NCBI RefSeq assembly: GCF_014126615.1
Contig: NZ_CP059896.1
Span: 630,501 to 694,500 of the forward strand
Direction: 5' to 3'
DNA from: Ciceribacter thiooxidans
GTDB lineage: Bacteria; Pseudomonadota; Alphaproteobacteria; Rhizobiales; Rhizobiaceae
DNA length: 64,000 bases
Position numbers and translations under genes: made by a program. Position 1 is the stretch's first letter, and the number at the start of each line of letters is the position of its first letter. The notes under the pieces were generated by a model. It ran no database searches. It was not told where the DNA came from and saw nothing but the letters and a program-made list of their open reading frames with translations. Shown in pieces: positions 26,021 through 34,842 of this stretch.

Positions 26021-26632
26021 TCATGTCCGGCTGCCGGCAAGCTTCTCCGAGAGCTTCGTCACGAGGTCCTGAGCTTCGCGGTCGGCCGGGTAGATCTCGA
26101 GATAGCGCTCCCAGGCCTTCAGCGACATTTCCTCCCGGCCGCGCTCGGCGAGGATCGCGGCCATGCCGGCGAGCGCGCCGAAGTGGCGCGGTTCGATCGC
26201 CAGCACGTGCTCGATATCGGACATCGCCTTGCCGTAGTTGTTCATCGTGTAGTGTAGCGTCGCACGCTGATTCCATGCGCCGACGAAGTCCGGCTTTAGC
26301 GTGATCGCCTGGTCGAGGAAGTCGAGCGCCGCGGGATTGCGCCTCTCCTTGATCGCTTCGGCCGCCCACTGCATCAAGAGGTCGATGGTCGGGCTGCCGG
26401 AGGTGTTCCAGTGCGTGGTGACCTCGGCGGCGATTTCGCTCGCCGCTTCCGGATCCCGCTCTCGCTTGAGATCGATCAGGAGCGCCTGGACGTCTTTCGC
26501 CGATTCGGCACCGAGCGTCTGCGCCTCGGCCGCCGCGTTCTCGGTGGAGGAGGGGCCGACATCCTGGGAGAGGGCGGGGCCGCAGGCAAAGAGGAAGCCC
26601 GCGATCATGAACGTGCAACGAAAATAGCGCAT
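26021..26632 (-). CDS. tetratricopeptide repeat protein
   Basis: Exported TPR protein of 203 residues. A signal peptide is seen at about 1-22 (IAGFLFACGPALSQ). About two to three TPR motifs occupy residues 90-200, for example ALDFLDQAITLKPDFVGAWN and KAMSDIEHVLAIEPRHFGAL. It probably mediates protein contacts in the periplasm; a Cys in the leader could alternatively suggest a lipoprotein, but the lipobox is poor. It is monocistronic as far as can be seen. Confidence 0.85.
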   Translation of the reverse strand: MRYFRCTFMIAGFLFACGPALSQDVGPSSTENAAAEAQTLGAESAKDVQALLIDLKRERDPEAASEIAAEVTTHWNTSGSPTIDLLMQWAAEAIKERRNPAALDFLDQAITLKPDFVGAWNQRATLHYTMNNYGKAMSDIEHVLAIEPRHFGALAGMAAILAERGREEMSLKAWERYLEIYPADREAQDLVTKLSEKLAGSRT

Positions 26633-26759
26633 GCGGTTATGATAGACCGCCTGCGCTATGTTTCAAACTCAAAATCAAGAGAGGGCGCGGCTGTCGTTTC
26701 TCTCCATTCGCTCCGGAAAAATCCGGCCGATGGGGTGCGACGGCGGCGTGTCCCGCAGA

Positions 26760-26885
26760 TCAGCCCTGGCGGGCCTTGAAGCGCGGGTTCTGCTTGTTGA
26801 TGATGTAAACGCGACCCTTGCGGCGAACCAGACGGTTATCGCGATGACGGGCCTTGAGCGCTTTCAGCGAATTCTTGATCTTCAT
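26760..26885 (-). CDS. rpmJ: 50S ribosomal protein L36, long form
   Basis: Ribosomal protein L36 of 41 residues, basic, starting [20 protein letters not shown] and containing [20 protein letters not shown]. This is the alphaproteobacterial type without the zinc-binding cysteines. An AGGA lies close upstream of the ATG at 26885. It stands alone, as is usual for this form, not in the spc operon. Confidence 0.95.
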   Translation of the reverse strand: MKIKNSLKALKARHRDNRLVRRKGRVYIINKQNPRFKARQG

Positions 26886-26940
26886 TTTCCTGATCCGCAA
26901 CGGTTGCCGGGGAACTTTCGATTCGCCCGTTGTCTTCAAC

Positions 26941-26967
26941 AATCAAAAGCGCGCCGCGGGGCGCGCT
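26941..26967 (-). terminator. rho-independent terminator of purEK
   Basis: AGCGCGCC (26948-26955) pairs perfectly with GGCGCGCT (26960-26967) around a 4-nt loop. On the minus strand it is followed by TTTTGATT. It lies about 95 nt after the purK stop. Confidence 0.75.
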
Positions 26968-27061
26968 CCTTTAGGGTTGGTGGCCAATAGCCCGACAAAG
27001 CCCTTCGTGTCAACCGGTTGGACCGGTTTTCCAGCGCTCTGCGCCGGATTTTCCTGCCTTA

Positions 27062-28129
27062 TCAGCGGCGTCTTGCCATGAGTTCGGTGACATGTCCCAT
27101 CTTCCGGCCGGGACGCGCCTCGGTCTTGCCGTAGAGATGGACGAGCACGTCCGCACGCGAAAGCCAGTCGGGAACTTTGTCGATGTCGTCGCCGATGAGG
27201 TTGGTCATCACGCAGTCGGAATGGCGGCGGGGATCGCCGAGGGGGAGCGAGGCGATTGCGCGGATATGCTGCTCGAACTGCGAGACGACGCAGGCAGCCT
27301 CGGTCCAGTGGCCGGAATTGTGCACCCGGGGTGCGATCTCGTTGGCGACGAGGCCGCCGTCCCGCAGGACGAAGAATTCGATCCCGACCACGCCGACATA
27401 GTTCAGCGCGTCGAGGAGCTTTTTCGCCGCGTCGCGGGCGGCCTCCGCCGTCGCGTCCGTGATGCGGGCAGGCAGCGTCGATGTGTCGAGAATGCCGTCG
27501 CGGTGGACGTTCTCCGCCGGATCGTAGCAGGCGACGGCACCGTCGGTCCCGCGGGCCGCGATGATCGAGATTTCACGCTCGAAGGGAACGAAGCTTTCGA
27601 GAATCAGCGGCACGCCGCCCAGCGCCTCGAAGGCGCCGGCCGGGCTTTCGTCCACCGAGCGGAAGACGCGCTGGCCCTTGCCGTCATAGCCGAGGCGGCG
27701 GGTCTTCAGGACGCCGCATCCGCCGAAATCGGCAAGCGCCGCCTCGAGCTGCGCCTGATCGTCGACGGCATGGAAGCGCGCGGTCGGAATGCCGCAGCCG
27801 TTGAGGAACCGCTTCTCCGTCAGCCGGTCCTGCGCCACGTCGAGCGCCTTCGGCGGCGGATAGACCGGAACGTTGCGGGCGAGCATCTCGGCGGCCTCGA
27901 CCGGCACGTTCTCGAATTCGTAGGTGACGATGTCGCAGTCAGCGGCAAGCTCGGCGAGCGCCACCGGATCGGCATAGGCGGCGGTGATCTGGCGGTTCGC
28001 CAGCTGTGCGGCCGGACAGTCAGCCTGCGGCTCGAGAATGATCGTGCGAAAATTCAGGCGGGAGGCGGCGATCGCCAGCATGCGGCCAAGCTGGCCGCCG
28101 CCGATGATGCCGATGGTGCGGGCGCTCAT
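27062..28129 (-). CDS. purK: 5-(carboxyamino)imidazole ribonucleotide synthase
   Basis: ATP-grasp enzyme carboxylating aminoimidazole ribonucleotide at N5 in de novo purine synthesis; 355 residues. The N-terminal motif is [23 protein letters not shown]-grasp blocks include [28 protein letters not shown] and [14 protein letters not shown]. The ATG at 28129 overlaps the purE stop (ATGA), so the genes are translationally coupled. The terminator is at 26941-26967. Confidence 0.97.
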   Translation of the reverse strand: MSARTIGIIGGGQLGRMLAIAASRLNFRTIILEPQADCPAAQLANRQITAAYADPVALAELAADCDIVTYEFENVPVEAAEMLARNVPVYPPPKALDVAQDRLTEKRFLNGCGIPTARFHAVDDQAQLEAALADFGGCGVLKTRRLGYDGKGQRVFRSVDESPAGAFEALGGVPLILESFVPFEREISIIAARGTDGAVACYDPAENVHRDGILDTSTLPARITDATAEAARDAAKKLLDALNYVGVVGIEFFVLRDGGLVANEIAPRVHNSGHWTEAACVVSQFEQHIRAIASLPLGDPRRHSDCVMTNLIGDDIDKVPDWLSRADVLVHLYGKTEARPGRKMGHVTELMARRR

Positions 28130-28623
28130 GCTTCGTCCATGGGGTATTCGGCGACCGTGGCGGTCTGGCGTTCCCGCCATTCGTCGAGCCGGTCCGCGAG
28201 ATCTTCGTCAAAGAGCGCCAGTACGGCGGCGGCGAGCAGCGCGGCATTCACCGCGCCGGCCTTGCCGATCGCGAGCGTGCCGACCGGAATGCCCGCCGGC
28301 ATCTGGACGATCGACAGCAGGCTGTCCTGGCCGGAAAGCGCCCGCGACTGGACCGGAACCCCGAAGACGGGCAGCGGCGTCATCGCCGCGGCCATGCCGG
28401 GCAGGTGGGCGGCGCCGCCGGCACCTGCGATGATAACCTTGAAGCCTTCGTCACGGGCGCCCTTGGCGAAGGCGACAAGCCGGTCCGGCGTGCGGTGGGC
28501 GGAGATGATGCGGGCCTCGTAGCTGACGCCGAGCGCGTCCAGCGTGTCGGCGGCATTCTTCATGGTTTCCCAGTCGGACTGGCTTCCCATGATGATGGCG
28601 ACGGGAGGGCGCTCCTCGGTCAT
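28126..28623 (-). CDS. purE: N5-carboxyaminoimidazole ribonucleotide mutase
   Basis: Converts the PurK product to 4-carboxyaminoimidazole ribonucleotide in purine synthesis; 165 residues, typical class I length. Signatures are [44 protein letters not shown] and [20 protein letters not shown]. The start MTEERPP at 28623 has AAAGGG upstream. It is the first gene of purEK and lies 17 nt after the stop of the upstream DUF465 gene, so it may be co-transcribed with it. Confidence 0.97.
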   Translation of the reverse strand: MTEERPPVAIIMGSQSDWETMKNAADTLDALGVSYEARIISAHRTPDRLVAFAKGARDEGFKVIIAGAGGAAHLPGMAAAMTPLPVFGVPVQSRALSGQDSLLSIVQMPAGIPVGTLAIGKAGAVNAALLAAAVLALFDEDLADRLDEWRERQTATVAEYPMDEA

Positions 28624-28640
28624 CGTCGTGGCCCTTTCTT

Positions 28641-28844
28641 TCAGGCGATGATATCGGGAATGATCTGGTCTTCGAGCTTGCTCAGCCGGTCCTTGATCAC
28701 AAGCTTCTTCTTCTTCATGCGCTGGATGCGCAGGACGTCGCATCCGGTCGCCGTCATCGCGTTGATCGCGACGTCGTAGTCCTCGTGCTCCTGGCGGAGT
28801 TTTGCCAGCTGAAGCCTGATGTCCGCCTGTTCCTGATCGGGCAT
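28641..28844 (-). CDS. DUF465 (YdcH-like) protein
   Basis: Small coiled-coil protein of 67 residues, DUF465 family. The family core is [15 protein letters not shown] followed by [19 protein letters not shown]. Function is unknown. The ATG at 28844 is favoured; an in-frame ATG at 28871 would add nine residues. It is divergent from a second DUF465 gene and directly precedes purE. Confidence 0.88.
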   Translation of the reverse strand: MPDQEQADIRLQLAKLRQEHEDYDVAINAMTATGCDVLRIQRMKKKKLVIKDRLSKLEDQIIPDIIA

Positions 28845-29073
28845 GTTCTCGTCCCCATGTCGTCTTTGCATCTTTGTCGAATGCGCCGAAGATTCGCGCA
28901 AGCTCCTATCACCAATTGCGGGTAACGGGAAGTTATCCTTGATCCCGAATTTGCGGCCAGAAGTCGCTGTTTTGGCCTTCGACAAAACACATTCTTCGTG
29001 TCACACTGCTGTCGTAATGCCTGAGGCCCCAGCGGTGGATGGCTGGAGGCAGGCGAAAGGAAGGACGCATCAA

Positions 29074-29250
29074 ATGACCATTCAGGCTCATCTTGAATCG
29101 CTCGAAAAGAAGCACGTAGCCCTTGAGGAGAGGCTTCACACTGCTCTTACATCTCCCTCCGTCGATGACAAGGAAATCGCAGAAATCAAGCGCCACAAGC
29201 TGCGCATCAAGGACGAGATCGAGCGTCTGAGGTCGTCCACCCGACACTGA
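29074..29250 (+). CDS. DUF465 (YdcH-like) protein
   Basis: 58-residue coiled-coil protein of the DUF465 family: MTIQAHLESLEKKHVALEER and the characteristic IKRHKLRIKDEIERL. Function is unknown. It is transcribed divergently from the 67-residue paralog with 229 nt between starts. An AAGGA lies about ten bases upstream of the ATG. It is probably monocistronic and ends at a hairpin terminator. Confidence 0.88.
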   Translation: MTIQAHLESLEKKHVALEERLHTALTSPSVDDKEIAEIKRHKLRIKDEIERLRSSTRH

Positions 29251-29324
29251 CATCTTCTCGTTCCCGCCGGGCGGGCCGTCGGACCCGCCCCCGGCTGAGA
29301 GACAGTTTTCCGATCATCCTTTTG

Positions 29325-29361
29325 AGCCCCGGAAACCAGAGCGGTTTTCGGGGCTTTTCGT
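29325..29361 (+). terminator. rho-independent terminator after DUF465
   Basis: AGCCCCGGAAA (29325-29335) pairs with TTTTCGGGGCT (one mismatch), and then TTTCGTT follows. It lies about 75 nt after the stop of the rightward DUF465 gene. A second GC-rich inverted repeat lies just before it at about 29265-29295. Confidence 0.7.
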
Positions 29362-29432
29362 TGCCAGAGGTACTGCCGGGAGGCGAGACACGCGAGGCGA
29401 GGACAAGCGTCTGCGAAGGACAGTTCCGGCTC

Positions 29433-29693
29433 TCAGATCCAGAACTGGTCGAGCCAGAGCGTCATGCGGTTGAAGCCGGGTGTGTTGACCGCATAAATGC
29501 GTCTCGTGCCGGAGGTCGTGACGGTCACGAGGTTGCAGTCGAGGAGAGCCTTGAGGTGCTGGGAAACGGCCGGCCTGCTGATCGGCAGGCCCTTGGCAAG
29601 GTCATTGACGGTCCTGGGAGCCCGGCGAAGCTCCTCCAGGAGATGGCGCCGGTTCGGGTCGGCAATCGCTGCAAAGGGATCCGAGTTCGACAT
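29433..29693 (-). CDS. ArsR-family transcriptional regulator
   Basis: Winged-helix repressor-like protein of 86 residues. The N-terminal helix DPFAAIADPNRRHLLEELRR, the recognition region PISRPAVSQHLKALLDCNLV and the wing VTTSGTRRIYAVNT are typical of ArsR/SmtB proteins of the non-metal-sensing group. No metal-binding cysteine pair is evident; the single Cys lies in LLDCNL. It lies 81 nt downstream of the TauE-like permease gene on the same strand, but a regulatory link is only suggested by proximity. Confidence 0.9.
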   Translation of the reverse strand: MSNSDPFAAIADPNRRHLLEELRRAPRTVNDLAKGLPISRPAVSQHLKALLDCNLVTVTTSGTRRIYAVNTPGFNRMTLWLDQFWI

Positions 29694-29774
29694 GGCGTCA
29701 ACCTACGGCAAGTGGAGCCGCCCGGCAAGACGTGATGTGCAGCGCAGCAAGCCTCCGCCCACTGCGCGGCCGGT

Positions 29775-30539
29775 CTAGAACTGCAGGCCGTCCCAGATGA
29801 GTTTCGCCGCGGCGACGAGCACCATCCCGTACATCAGCGGATAGAAGATCGCGGGCTTCAGGTAACGGACGACGCGTGCCCCGATCAGCGTCGAGACGAG
29901 CGCGACGGGCAGCAGGGTGGCCGAGATGGTGAGATTGGTGGTGTCGAGACTGCCGAGCGCGAAATAGGGGATGACCTTGATGGCGTTGACGATCGCAAAG
30001 AAGCGCGTGCTGGTGCCGGTATAGGTCAGCGGATCGAGTTTCAGGGGCAGGACGTAGATCTGGAAGGGCGGGCCACCGGCATGGGCGACGAAGCTCGCAT
30101 AGCCGGAGAGGCTGCCCCAAATGGTGCCGGCGACCGGACGTTCGGGGGCCGGCAGTCGTTCCTCGTGTCGTCTCGGGCCGAAGGTCTCGACGAAGTAGCG
30201 AACGGCGAAGAGGAGCGCGATGCCGCCGAGAATGAGGCGCATGGCGTTCGCCGAGACATAGGCCGAGGTCGCCCAGGCGATGGCGATGCCGAGGATCGCG
30301 CCCGGCAGCATGGTGAGGAGCGTCGCACGATTGTTGTGCTTGCGCCAGGCCCAGAGCGCCACCGCATCCATGACGAGAAGGATCGGGAGGAAGATCGCCG
30401 CCGCCTGCAGCGGTGGCACCACGAGCGCCATCATGGGGACGCCGATCAGGGCGAGTGCGCCGCCGAGCCCTCCCTTGGAAAGGCCGACAAGGACGACGGC
30501 CGGGATCGCGGCGGCGAAGAACTGGATGTCGGGCAACAT
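29775..30539 (-). CDS. TauE/SafE-family sulfite or anion exporter
   Basis: Integral membrane protein of 254 residues with about eight transmembrane helices, TauE/SafE (DUF81) family. Family features are the VLVGLSKGGLGGALALIGVP motif near the N-terminus and AGGPPFQIYVLPLKL in the second half. Members export sulfite, sulfoacetate or other organic anions; the substrate here is unknown. The ATG at 30539 has GGAA upstream. It may be in a transcript with the ArsR-type gene. Confidence 0.9.
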   Translation of the reverse strand: MLPDIQFFAAAIPAVVLVGLSKGGLGGALALIGVPMMALVVPPLQAAAIFLPILLVMDAVALWAWRKHNNRATLLTMLPGAILGIAIAWATSAYVSANAMRLILGGIALLFAVRYFVETFGPRRHEERLPAPERPVAGTIWGSLSGYASFVAHAGGPPFQIYVLPLKLDPLTYTGTSTRFFAIVNAIKVIPYFALGSLDTTNLTISATLLPVALVSTLIGARVVRYLKPAIFYPLMYGMVLVAAAKLIWDGLQF

Positions 30540-30644
30540 TTGTTTCCATTGATACTTGGACGAGACCGGTCTATCGGATTCACTTGAACAAAACGAGGGC
30601 GGAATCCTGCACTCCCGCAGATTTCGCCGAAGATGGATTGACCG

Positions 30645-31298
30645 ATGACCGGACCTGAAGACCGCTGCCGCCTTGTGCTGATCGTGCCCGACCTTGCCGA
30701 CGCGGAGGAAAAGGCGCGCATCGTCGGTGACGCGCTGAGGGGCGGGGACGTCGCCTCCGTCATCGTGCCGCAATACGATCTCGACGATACCGCCTTCCAG
30801 AAACATGCCGAAAAGCTGGTGCCGGTCATCCAGGGGGCGGGCGCTGCCGCACTCGTCGTCGACAACAGCCGCGTCGCCGGACGGGTGAAGGCCGACGGCC
30901 TGCACATCACCGGCAATGCTGCAGCTCTCGCGGAAGCCTTGGAGAAGCATGCGCCGAAGCTGATCGTCGGCGGCGGCAACGCGATGGATCGCCACCATGC
31001 GCTCGAGATGGGTGAAGCGCAGCCGGACTACATTTTCTTCGGACGCCTCGACGGCGACATCAAGCCGGAGGCGCATTCCAAGAACCTTGCGCTCGGCGAG
31101 TGGTGGGCGTCTATGGTGGAGATCCCGGCCCTGGTGATGGGCGGCAACGATCCTGCCTCCGCGCTCGCCGTCGCCGAAACCGGCGTCGAATTCGTGGCGC
31201 TCAGCAAGGCGGTGTTTGCCGATCCGGCGCAGGCTGCGAGCGTGGTTGCATCGGTCAACGCGGTCCTTGACGAAAAAGCGCCACGGTTTGAAGATTGA
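30645..31298 (+). CDS. ThiE-like TIM-barrel protein
   Basis: Protein of 217 residues related to thiamine-phosphate synthase (TMP-TENI family). The barrel is recognisable (RLVLIVPDL, ALVVDNSRVAGRVKADGLHI, PDYIFFGRL, IPALVMGGND, GVEFVALSKAVF). Several ThiE active-site motifs are altered: the usual GPVFPTxTK stretch is replaced by GRLDGDIKPEAHSK. A real thiamine-phosphate synthase activity is therefore doubtful, and a TenI-like or other role is possible. It overlaps the start region of the SEL1 gene, with which it is co-transcribed. Confidence 0.75.
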   Translation: MTGPEDRCRLVLIVPDLADAEEKARIVGDALRGGDVASVIVPQYDLDDTAFQKHAEKLVPVIQGAGAAALVVDNSRVAGRVKADGLHITGNAAALAEALEKHAPKLIVGGGNAMDRHHALEMGEAQPDYIFFGRLDGDIKPEAHSKNLALGEWWASMVEIPALVMGGNDPASALAVAETGVEFVALSKAVFADPAQAASVVASVNAVLDEKAPRFED

Positions 31299-31306
31299 AC
31301 CTCGTC

Positions 31307-32413
31307 ATGCGGTTCATTCGATATTCTCTCTGTCTCCTGGTTTCGTCCGTCTCCATTGCGCTCTGGAGCGGCGGTGCCGCGCCCGCTCGCGCTGAGGGCA
31401 AGGATGAGGCGCTCACCCGGCCGCTTCCGGCGGACGCCGGCAAGCTGGAGCGCGGCGATCGCCCGACCACAGGTGACGGCGCGGACGACAAAGCGGCGGG
31501 GCCTTCCGCCAACGGCCTGACCCTTTTCGAGCGCATGGGCGCGCCGCTTCCCGACCTGCCGCCCGAACCCGAATACAAGGGGCCGGTCGACGAAGCCTAT
31601 GGCGCATTCCAGCGCGGGCTCTATCTCACGGCGATCGACAAGGCGCTGCCGCGGGCGCAACTCGGTGATCCGGCGGCACAGACGCTGATCGCCGAGATGA
31701 CCTCGCGTGGTTTCGGGGTCAAGCGCGACGAGAAGGCCGCCGCCTTCTGGTACGGGCAGGCGGCCGCCGGCGGCGATCCTGCGGCGATGTTCAAATACGC
31801 ACTTCTCCTGATGGAAGGGCGCGCTGTCCCGCGCGACAAGGCGAAGGCCGACGAATACATGCGCAAGGCCGCGGAGGCGGGCAACGCCTCGGCGCAGTTC
31901 AACTGGGCGCAGACGCTCGTTTCCGACAATCCCGGAGAGAAGGGCCTCAAGCTTGCGCTGCCCTTCTACGAGAAATCCGCCGAGCAGGGGATCGCCGACG
32001 CGCAATACGCCGTGGCGCAGGTCTACAATGCCGTGAGGGATCTGCCCGAGGAGAAAAAGTCGAAAGCTCGCTACTGGCTGCTGAGGGCCGCCCGCGCCGG
32101 CTTCGACACCGCCCAGCTCGACATGGGCATCTGGCTCGTGAACGGCGTCGGCGGCGAGCGGGACTACGACGAGGGCTTCCGCTGGCTGAGCATCGCTGCG
32201 AAGCACGGCAACGTCGTGGCGCAGAACCGTCTCTCGCATCTCTATGTCAATGCTCTCGGCACGCGCCCCGATCCGATCGAGGCGGCGAAGTGGTATGTCC
32301 TTTCGCGCCGCGCGGGGCTCAAGGACCCGACGCTCGAGGACTTCTATCTCGGACTGACCGACGAACAGCAGAAGAAGGCGATCGAAGCCGCGAACAAGTT
32401 CCGGCGCGGCTGA
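31307..32413 (+). CDS. SEL1-like repeat protein, exported
   Basis: Exported 368-residue protein. The signal peptide covers about residues 1-29 (LVSSVSIALWSGGAAPARA). A disordered charged segment follows, and then about six SEL1-type TPR-like repeats (about 110-345) with typical cores such as AAAFWYGQAAAGGDPAAMFK and EYMRKAAEAGNASAQFNWAQ. SEL1 proteins act as protein-interaction scaffolds; in rhizobia some (ExoR-like) are periplasmic regulators, but there is no direct evidence for that here. ATG 31307 is chosen over TTG 31295. It lies 8 nt after the ThiE-like gene. Confidence 0.88.
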   Translation: MRFIRYSLCLLVSSVSIALWSGGAAPARAEGKDEALTRPLPADAGKLERGDRPTTGDGADDKAAGPSANGLTLFERMGAPLPDLPPEPEYKGPVDEAYGAFQRGLYLTAIDKALPRAQLGDPAAQTLIAEMTSRGFGVKRDEKAAAFWYGQAAAGGDPAAMFKYALLLMEGRAVPRDKAKADEYMRKAAEAGNASAQFNWAQTLVSDNPGEKGLKLALPFYEKSAEQGIADAQYAVAQVYNAVRDLPEEKKSKARYWLLRAARAGFDTAQLDMGIWLVNGVGGERDYDEGFRWLSIAAKHGNVVAQNRLSHLYVNALGTRPDPIEAAKWYVLSRRAGLKDPTLEDFYLGLTDEQQKKAIEAANKFRRG

Positions 32414-32528
32414 GCGTCCGCTCGCGTCGCTTCTGCGGCCACGGATACGGACATTTACGCTGGCGGTCGCCGCAGCGGAATGCGATGTTCCGAATCGGAC
32501 GGGCATGTCACCGCTGGCAGGGGGCGGG

Positions 32529-33797
32529 ATGGACGAGATCGAACTCTATCAGCGGCTTGGACTGGCGATCGCGATCGGCGCGGCGGTCGGCGTTGAACGC
32601 CACTGGCGCGCCAGGGACGAGCCCGAAGGGGCCCGGTCTGCCGGCATCCGCACCTTCACGATGATCGGCATGACCGGTGGCGTCGCCGGCCTTGTAGAAA
32701 AGTATCTTCCCTCCGGTGCCGCCGGATCGGGGCTGGCCGTCACCGGCTTTCTCGTCGCCATGACGCTGGTGGTCGCCGTCTTCGAGCTACGCGAGGCGAT
32801 CGCCTCCAAATCCTTCAGCGTCACGTCGGTCGTTGCCGCCATGCTCACCTTCGGCCTCGGCGTCGTCGCCGTGCTCGGGGACATGACGCTCGCCTCTGCC
32901 GGCGGCGTCGCCCTGCTGGCGATCCTCGCGGCCCGGCAATTTCTCCATCAGGCGATCCAGCGCCTGCAATGGGCGGAACTGCGCTCCGCCATCATCCTGC
33001 TCGCCATGACCTTCGTCCTCCTGCCGGTCATTCCCAAGGAGCCGGTCGGCCCCTTCGGCGGTGTCTCCCCGGCAAGCCTCGTGCTGGTCGCGATCACGCT
33101 CGCCTCTATTTCTTTCGTCGGTTACGTCGCGGTGCGCATCCTCGGCTCTTCGCGGGGCGATCTGGCCGCCGGCGCCATCGGTGGCCTCGTCTCGTCGACG
33201 AGCACGACCATCGCCTTTGCCCGGCGGGCGGCAGAAGGAGAGGGGAGCCGCACACTTGCAGCCGGCGTGATCGCTGCGGGCGCGGTGTCGCTTGCGCGCA
33301 CCGCCTTCCTCGTCGGAACGCTCGCCCCCATGTTGCTGCCGTCGCTCTTGCCGCCACTCGGCGTCGGCGGGGCCGTGATGACGATCTACGCGCTCGTCCT
33401 TGCCGCGCGCATTCCCTCCGGCGACGGCGCGCGGATACCGCAAAACCCGTTCGAACTGTCGGCGGTCGCCAAGATGGCGTTGCTGCTGGTCGCCGTCGCC
33501 TTCCTGGCGCGTGCCGCATCGGCCTATTTCGGTGCGACCGGCCTCATTCTCGCGGCCGGTCTGTCCGGGCTCGCCGACATCGATGCCACGACGGTCGCCG
33601 TCGCCGGCATGCTTCCGGCGCTCGACCGGGGAACGGCGGTCGAGGCGATCGGCGTCGCCGTGCTCGCCAACATCGCGGCCAAGGCCGTGTACGCCTCGGC
33701 GCTTGCCGGCGGCACTTTCAGCCGTCATCTCTGGGCAGCCTCGCTCCTCGCCTCGCTCGCAGCCTCGGCGGTTCTGCTCGCGCCGCTGGCGTCCTGA
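32529..33797 (+). CDS. MgtC/SapB-DUF4010 membrane protein
   Basis: Polytopic membrane protein of 422 residues with about 12 hydrophobic segments. The N-terminal MgtC/SapB-like domain (about 5-130; LGLAIAIGAAVGVERHWRA, AGIRTFTMIGMTGG) is fused to the C-terminal DUF4010 domain (about 165-415; GLVSSTSTTIAFARRA, SGLADIDATTVAVAGM). The function of this fusion is unknown; MgtC proteins are linked to growth at low magnesium and inside host cells. ATG 32529 is preferred to 32505 because it starts at the family-like MDEIELYQRLG. Confidence 0.88.
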   Translation: MDEIELYQRLGLAIAIGAAVGVERHWRARDEPEGARSAGIRTFTMIGMTGGVAGLVEKYLPSGAAGSGLAVTGFLVAMTLVVAVFELREAIASKSFSVTSVVAAMLTFGLGVVAVLGDMTLASAGGVALLAILAARQFLHQAIQRLQWAELRSAIILLAMTFVLLPVIPKEPVGPFGGVSPASLVLVAITLASISFVGYVAVRILGSSRGDLAAGAIGGLVSSTSTTIAFARRAAEGEGSRTLAAGVIAAGAVSLARTAFLVGTLAPMLLPSLLPPLGVGGAVMTIYALVLAARIPSGDGARIPQNPFELSAVAKMALLLVAVAFLARAASAYFGATGLILAAGLSGLADIDATTVAVAGMLPALDRGTAVEAIGVAVLANIAAKAVYASALAGGTFSRHLWAASLLASLAASAVLLAPLAS

Positions 33798-33941
33798 AGA
33801 CTGCCGCTTGCCAGCATTGGTGGCCGAAGCCCCTTGAATTCGGGCGATTTTTGTGGTCTTGAACCGGCTCCGCGATCCTTCAGGCGCCGCCGCTCACCGA
33901 AGCCGCGCGCCTCGCTGCAAATTTCAAGGAAAAAGACCGAA

Positions 33942-34742
33942 ATGGCCCGCTCAGCTCTCCTCAATGTCATGGTTCAGGCCGCGCTCAAGGCCGGCAAGTC
34001 GCTGGCGCGCGATTTCGGCGAGGTCCAGAACCTGCAGGTCTCCGTCAAGGGACCCGGCGACTTCGTCTCGCAGGCTGATTTCCGCGCGGAGAAGATCGTC
34101 AAGGAAGAGCTCCTGAAGGCGCGCCCGACCTACGGCTTCCTCGGCGAGGAGGGTGAGGAGATCATCGGCACCGACGGCTCGCACCGCTGGCTCGTCGATC
34201 CGCTGGACGGCACCACCAACTTCCTCCACGGCATTCCGCAGTTCGCCGTCTCGATCGCGCTCGAACGCAGTGGCGAGATCGTCGCCGGCGTCATCTTCAA
34301 TCCGGCGACCGACGAGCTCTTCACCGCCGAGCGTGGCGGTGGCGCCTTCCTCAACGACCGCCGCATCCGGGTCGCGGCGCGCAAGACGCTCTCCGACTGC
34401 GTCATCGGCTGCGGCATCCCGCATCTCGGCAAGTCGAATCACGGCAAGTTCCTGCTCGAGCTGCGCCACGTGATGGGCGAAGTCTCGGGCGTGCGCCGTA
34501 TCGGATCGGCCGCCCTCGACCTCGCCTATGTCGCGGCGGGGCGCTTCGACGGTTTCTGGGAAACCCACCTCAACGCCTGGGACATCGCGGCCGGCCTGAT
34601 CCTCATCCGCGAGGCGGGCGGCTTTACCAGCGACGCCGACGGCGGCACCGACATGCTCTCGACCGGCACTGTCGTTGCCGGCAACGAATATATCCAGAAA
34701 GCGCTCCTCGAGGTCATCGGCCGGCCGGTGCCGAAAGCCTGA
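33942..34742 (+). CDS. suhB: inositol monophosphatase family protein (SuhB-like)
   Basis: Mg2+-dependent phosphatase of 266 residues, hydrolysing inositol-1-phosphate or related sugar phosphates; SuhB also influences ribosome RNA maturation in enterics. Metal-binding motifs are GEEGEE, WLVDPLDGTTNFLHGIP (with the DPLDGT signature) and WDIAAGLILIREAGG. The start MARSALLN at 33942 is chosen because the upstream 36 residues are not family-like; AAGGA lies 12 nt upstream. A GC hairpin follows the stop. Confidence 0.93.
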   Translation: MARSALLNVMVQAALKAGKSLARDFGEVQNLQVSVKGPGDFVSQADFRAEKIVKEELLKARPTYGFLGEEGEEIIGTDGSHRWLVDPLDGTTNFLHGIPQFAVSIALERSGEIVAGVIFNPATDELFTAERGGGAFLNDRRIRVAARKTLSDCVIGCGIPHLGKSNHGKFLLELRHVMGEVSGVRRIGSAALDLAYVAAGRFDGFWETHLNAWDIAAGLILIREAGGFTSDADGGTDMLSTGTVVAGNEYIQKALLEVIGRPVPKA

Positions 34743-34749
34743 CGCCGAT

Positions 34750-34776
34750 CCGCCGGCTGTGGCCGGCGGGCGCTTT
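34750..34776 (+). terminator. possible terminator after suhB
   Basis: CCGCCGGC (34750-34757) pairs perfectly with GCCGGCGG (34762-34769). The following sequence GCGCTTTCCCC has only a short T-run, so termination efficiency is uncertain. Confidence 0.45.
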
Positions 34777-34842
34777 CCCCTTCAATTCGTCTCAATTTTC
34801 CACTAGCCTCCGGCAGCAAGATTCCGGGAGGCTGAGGACGAT

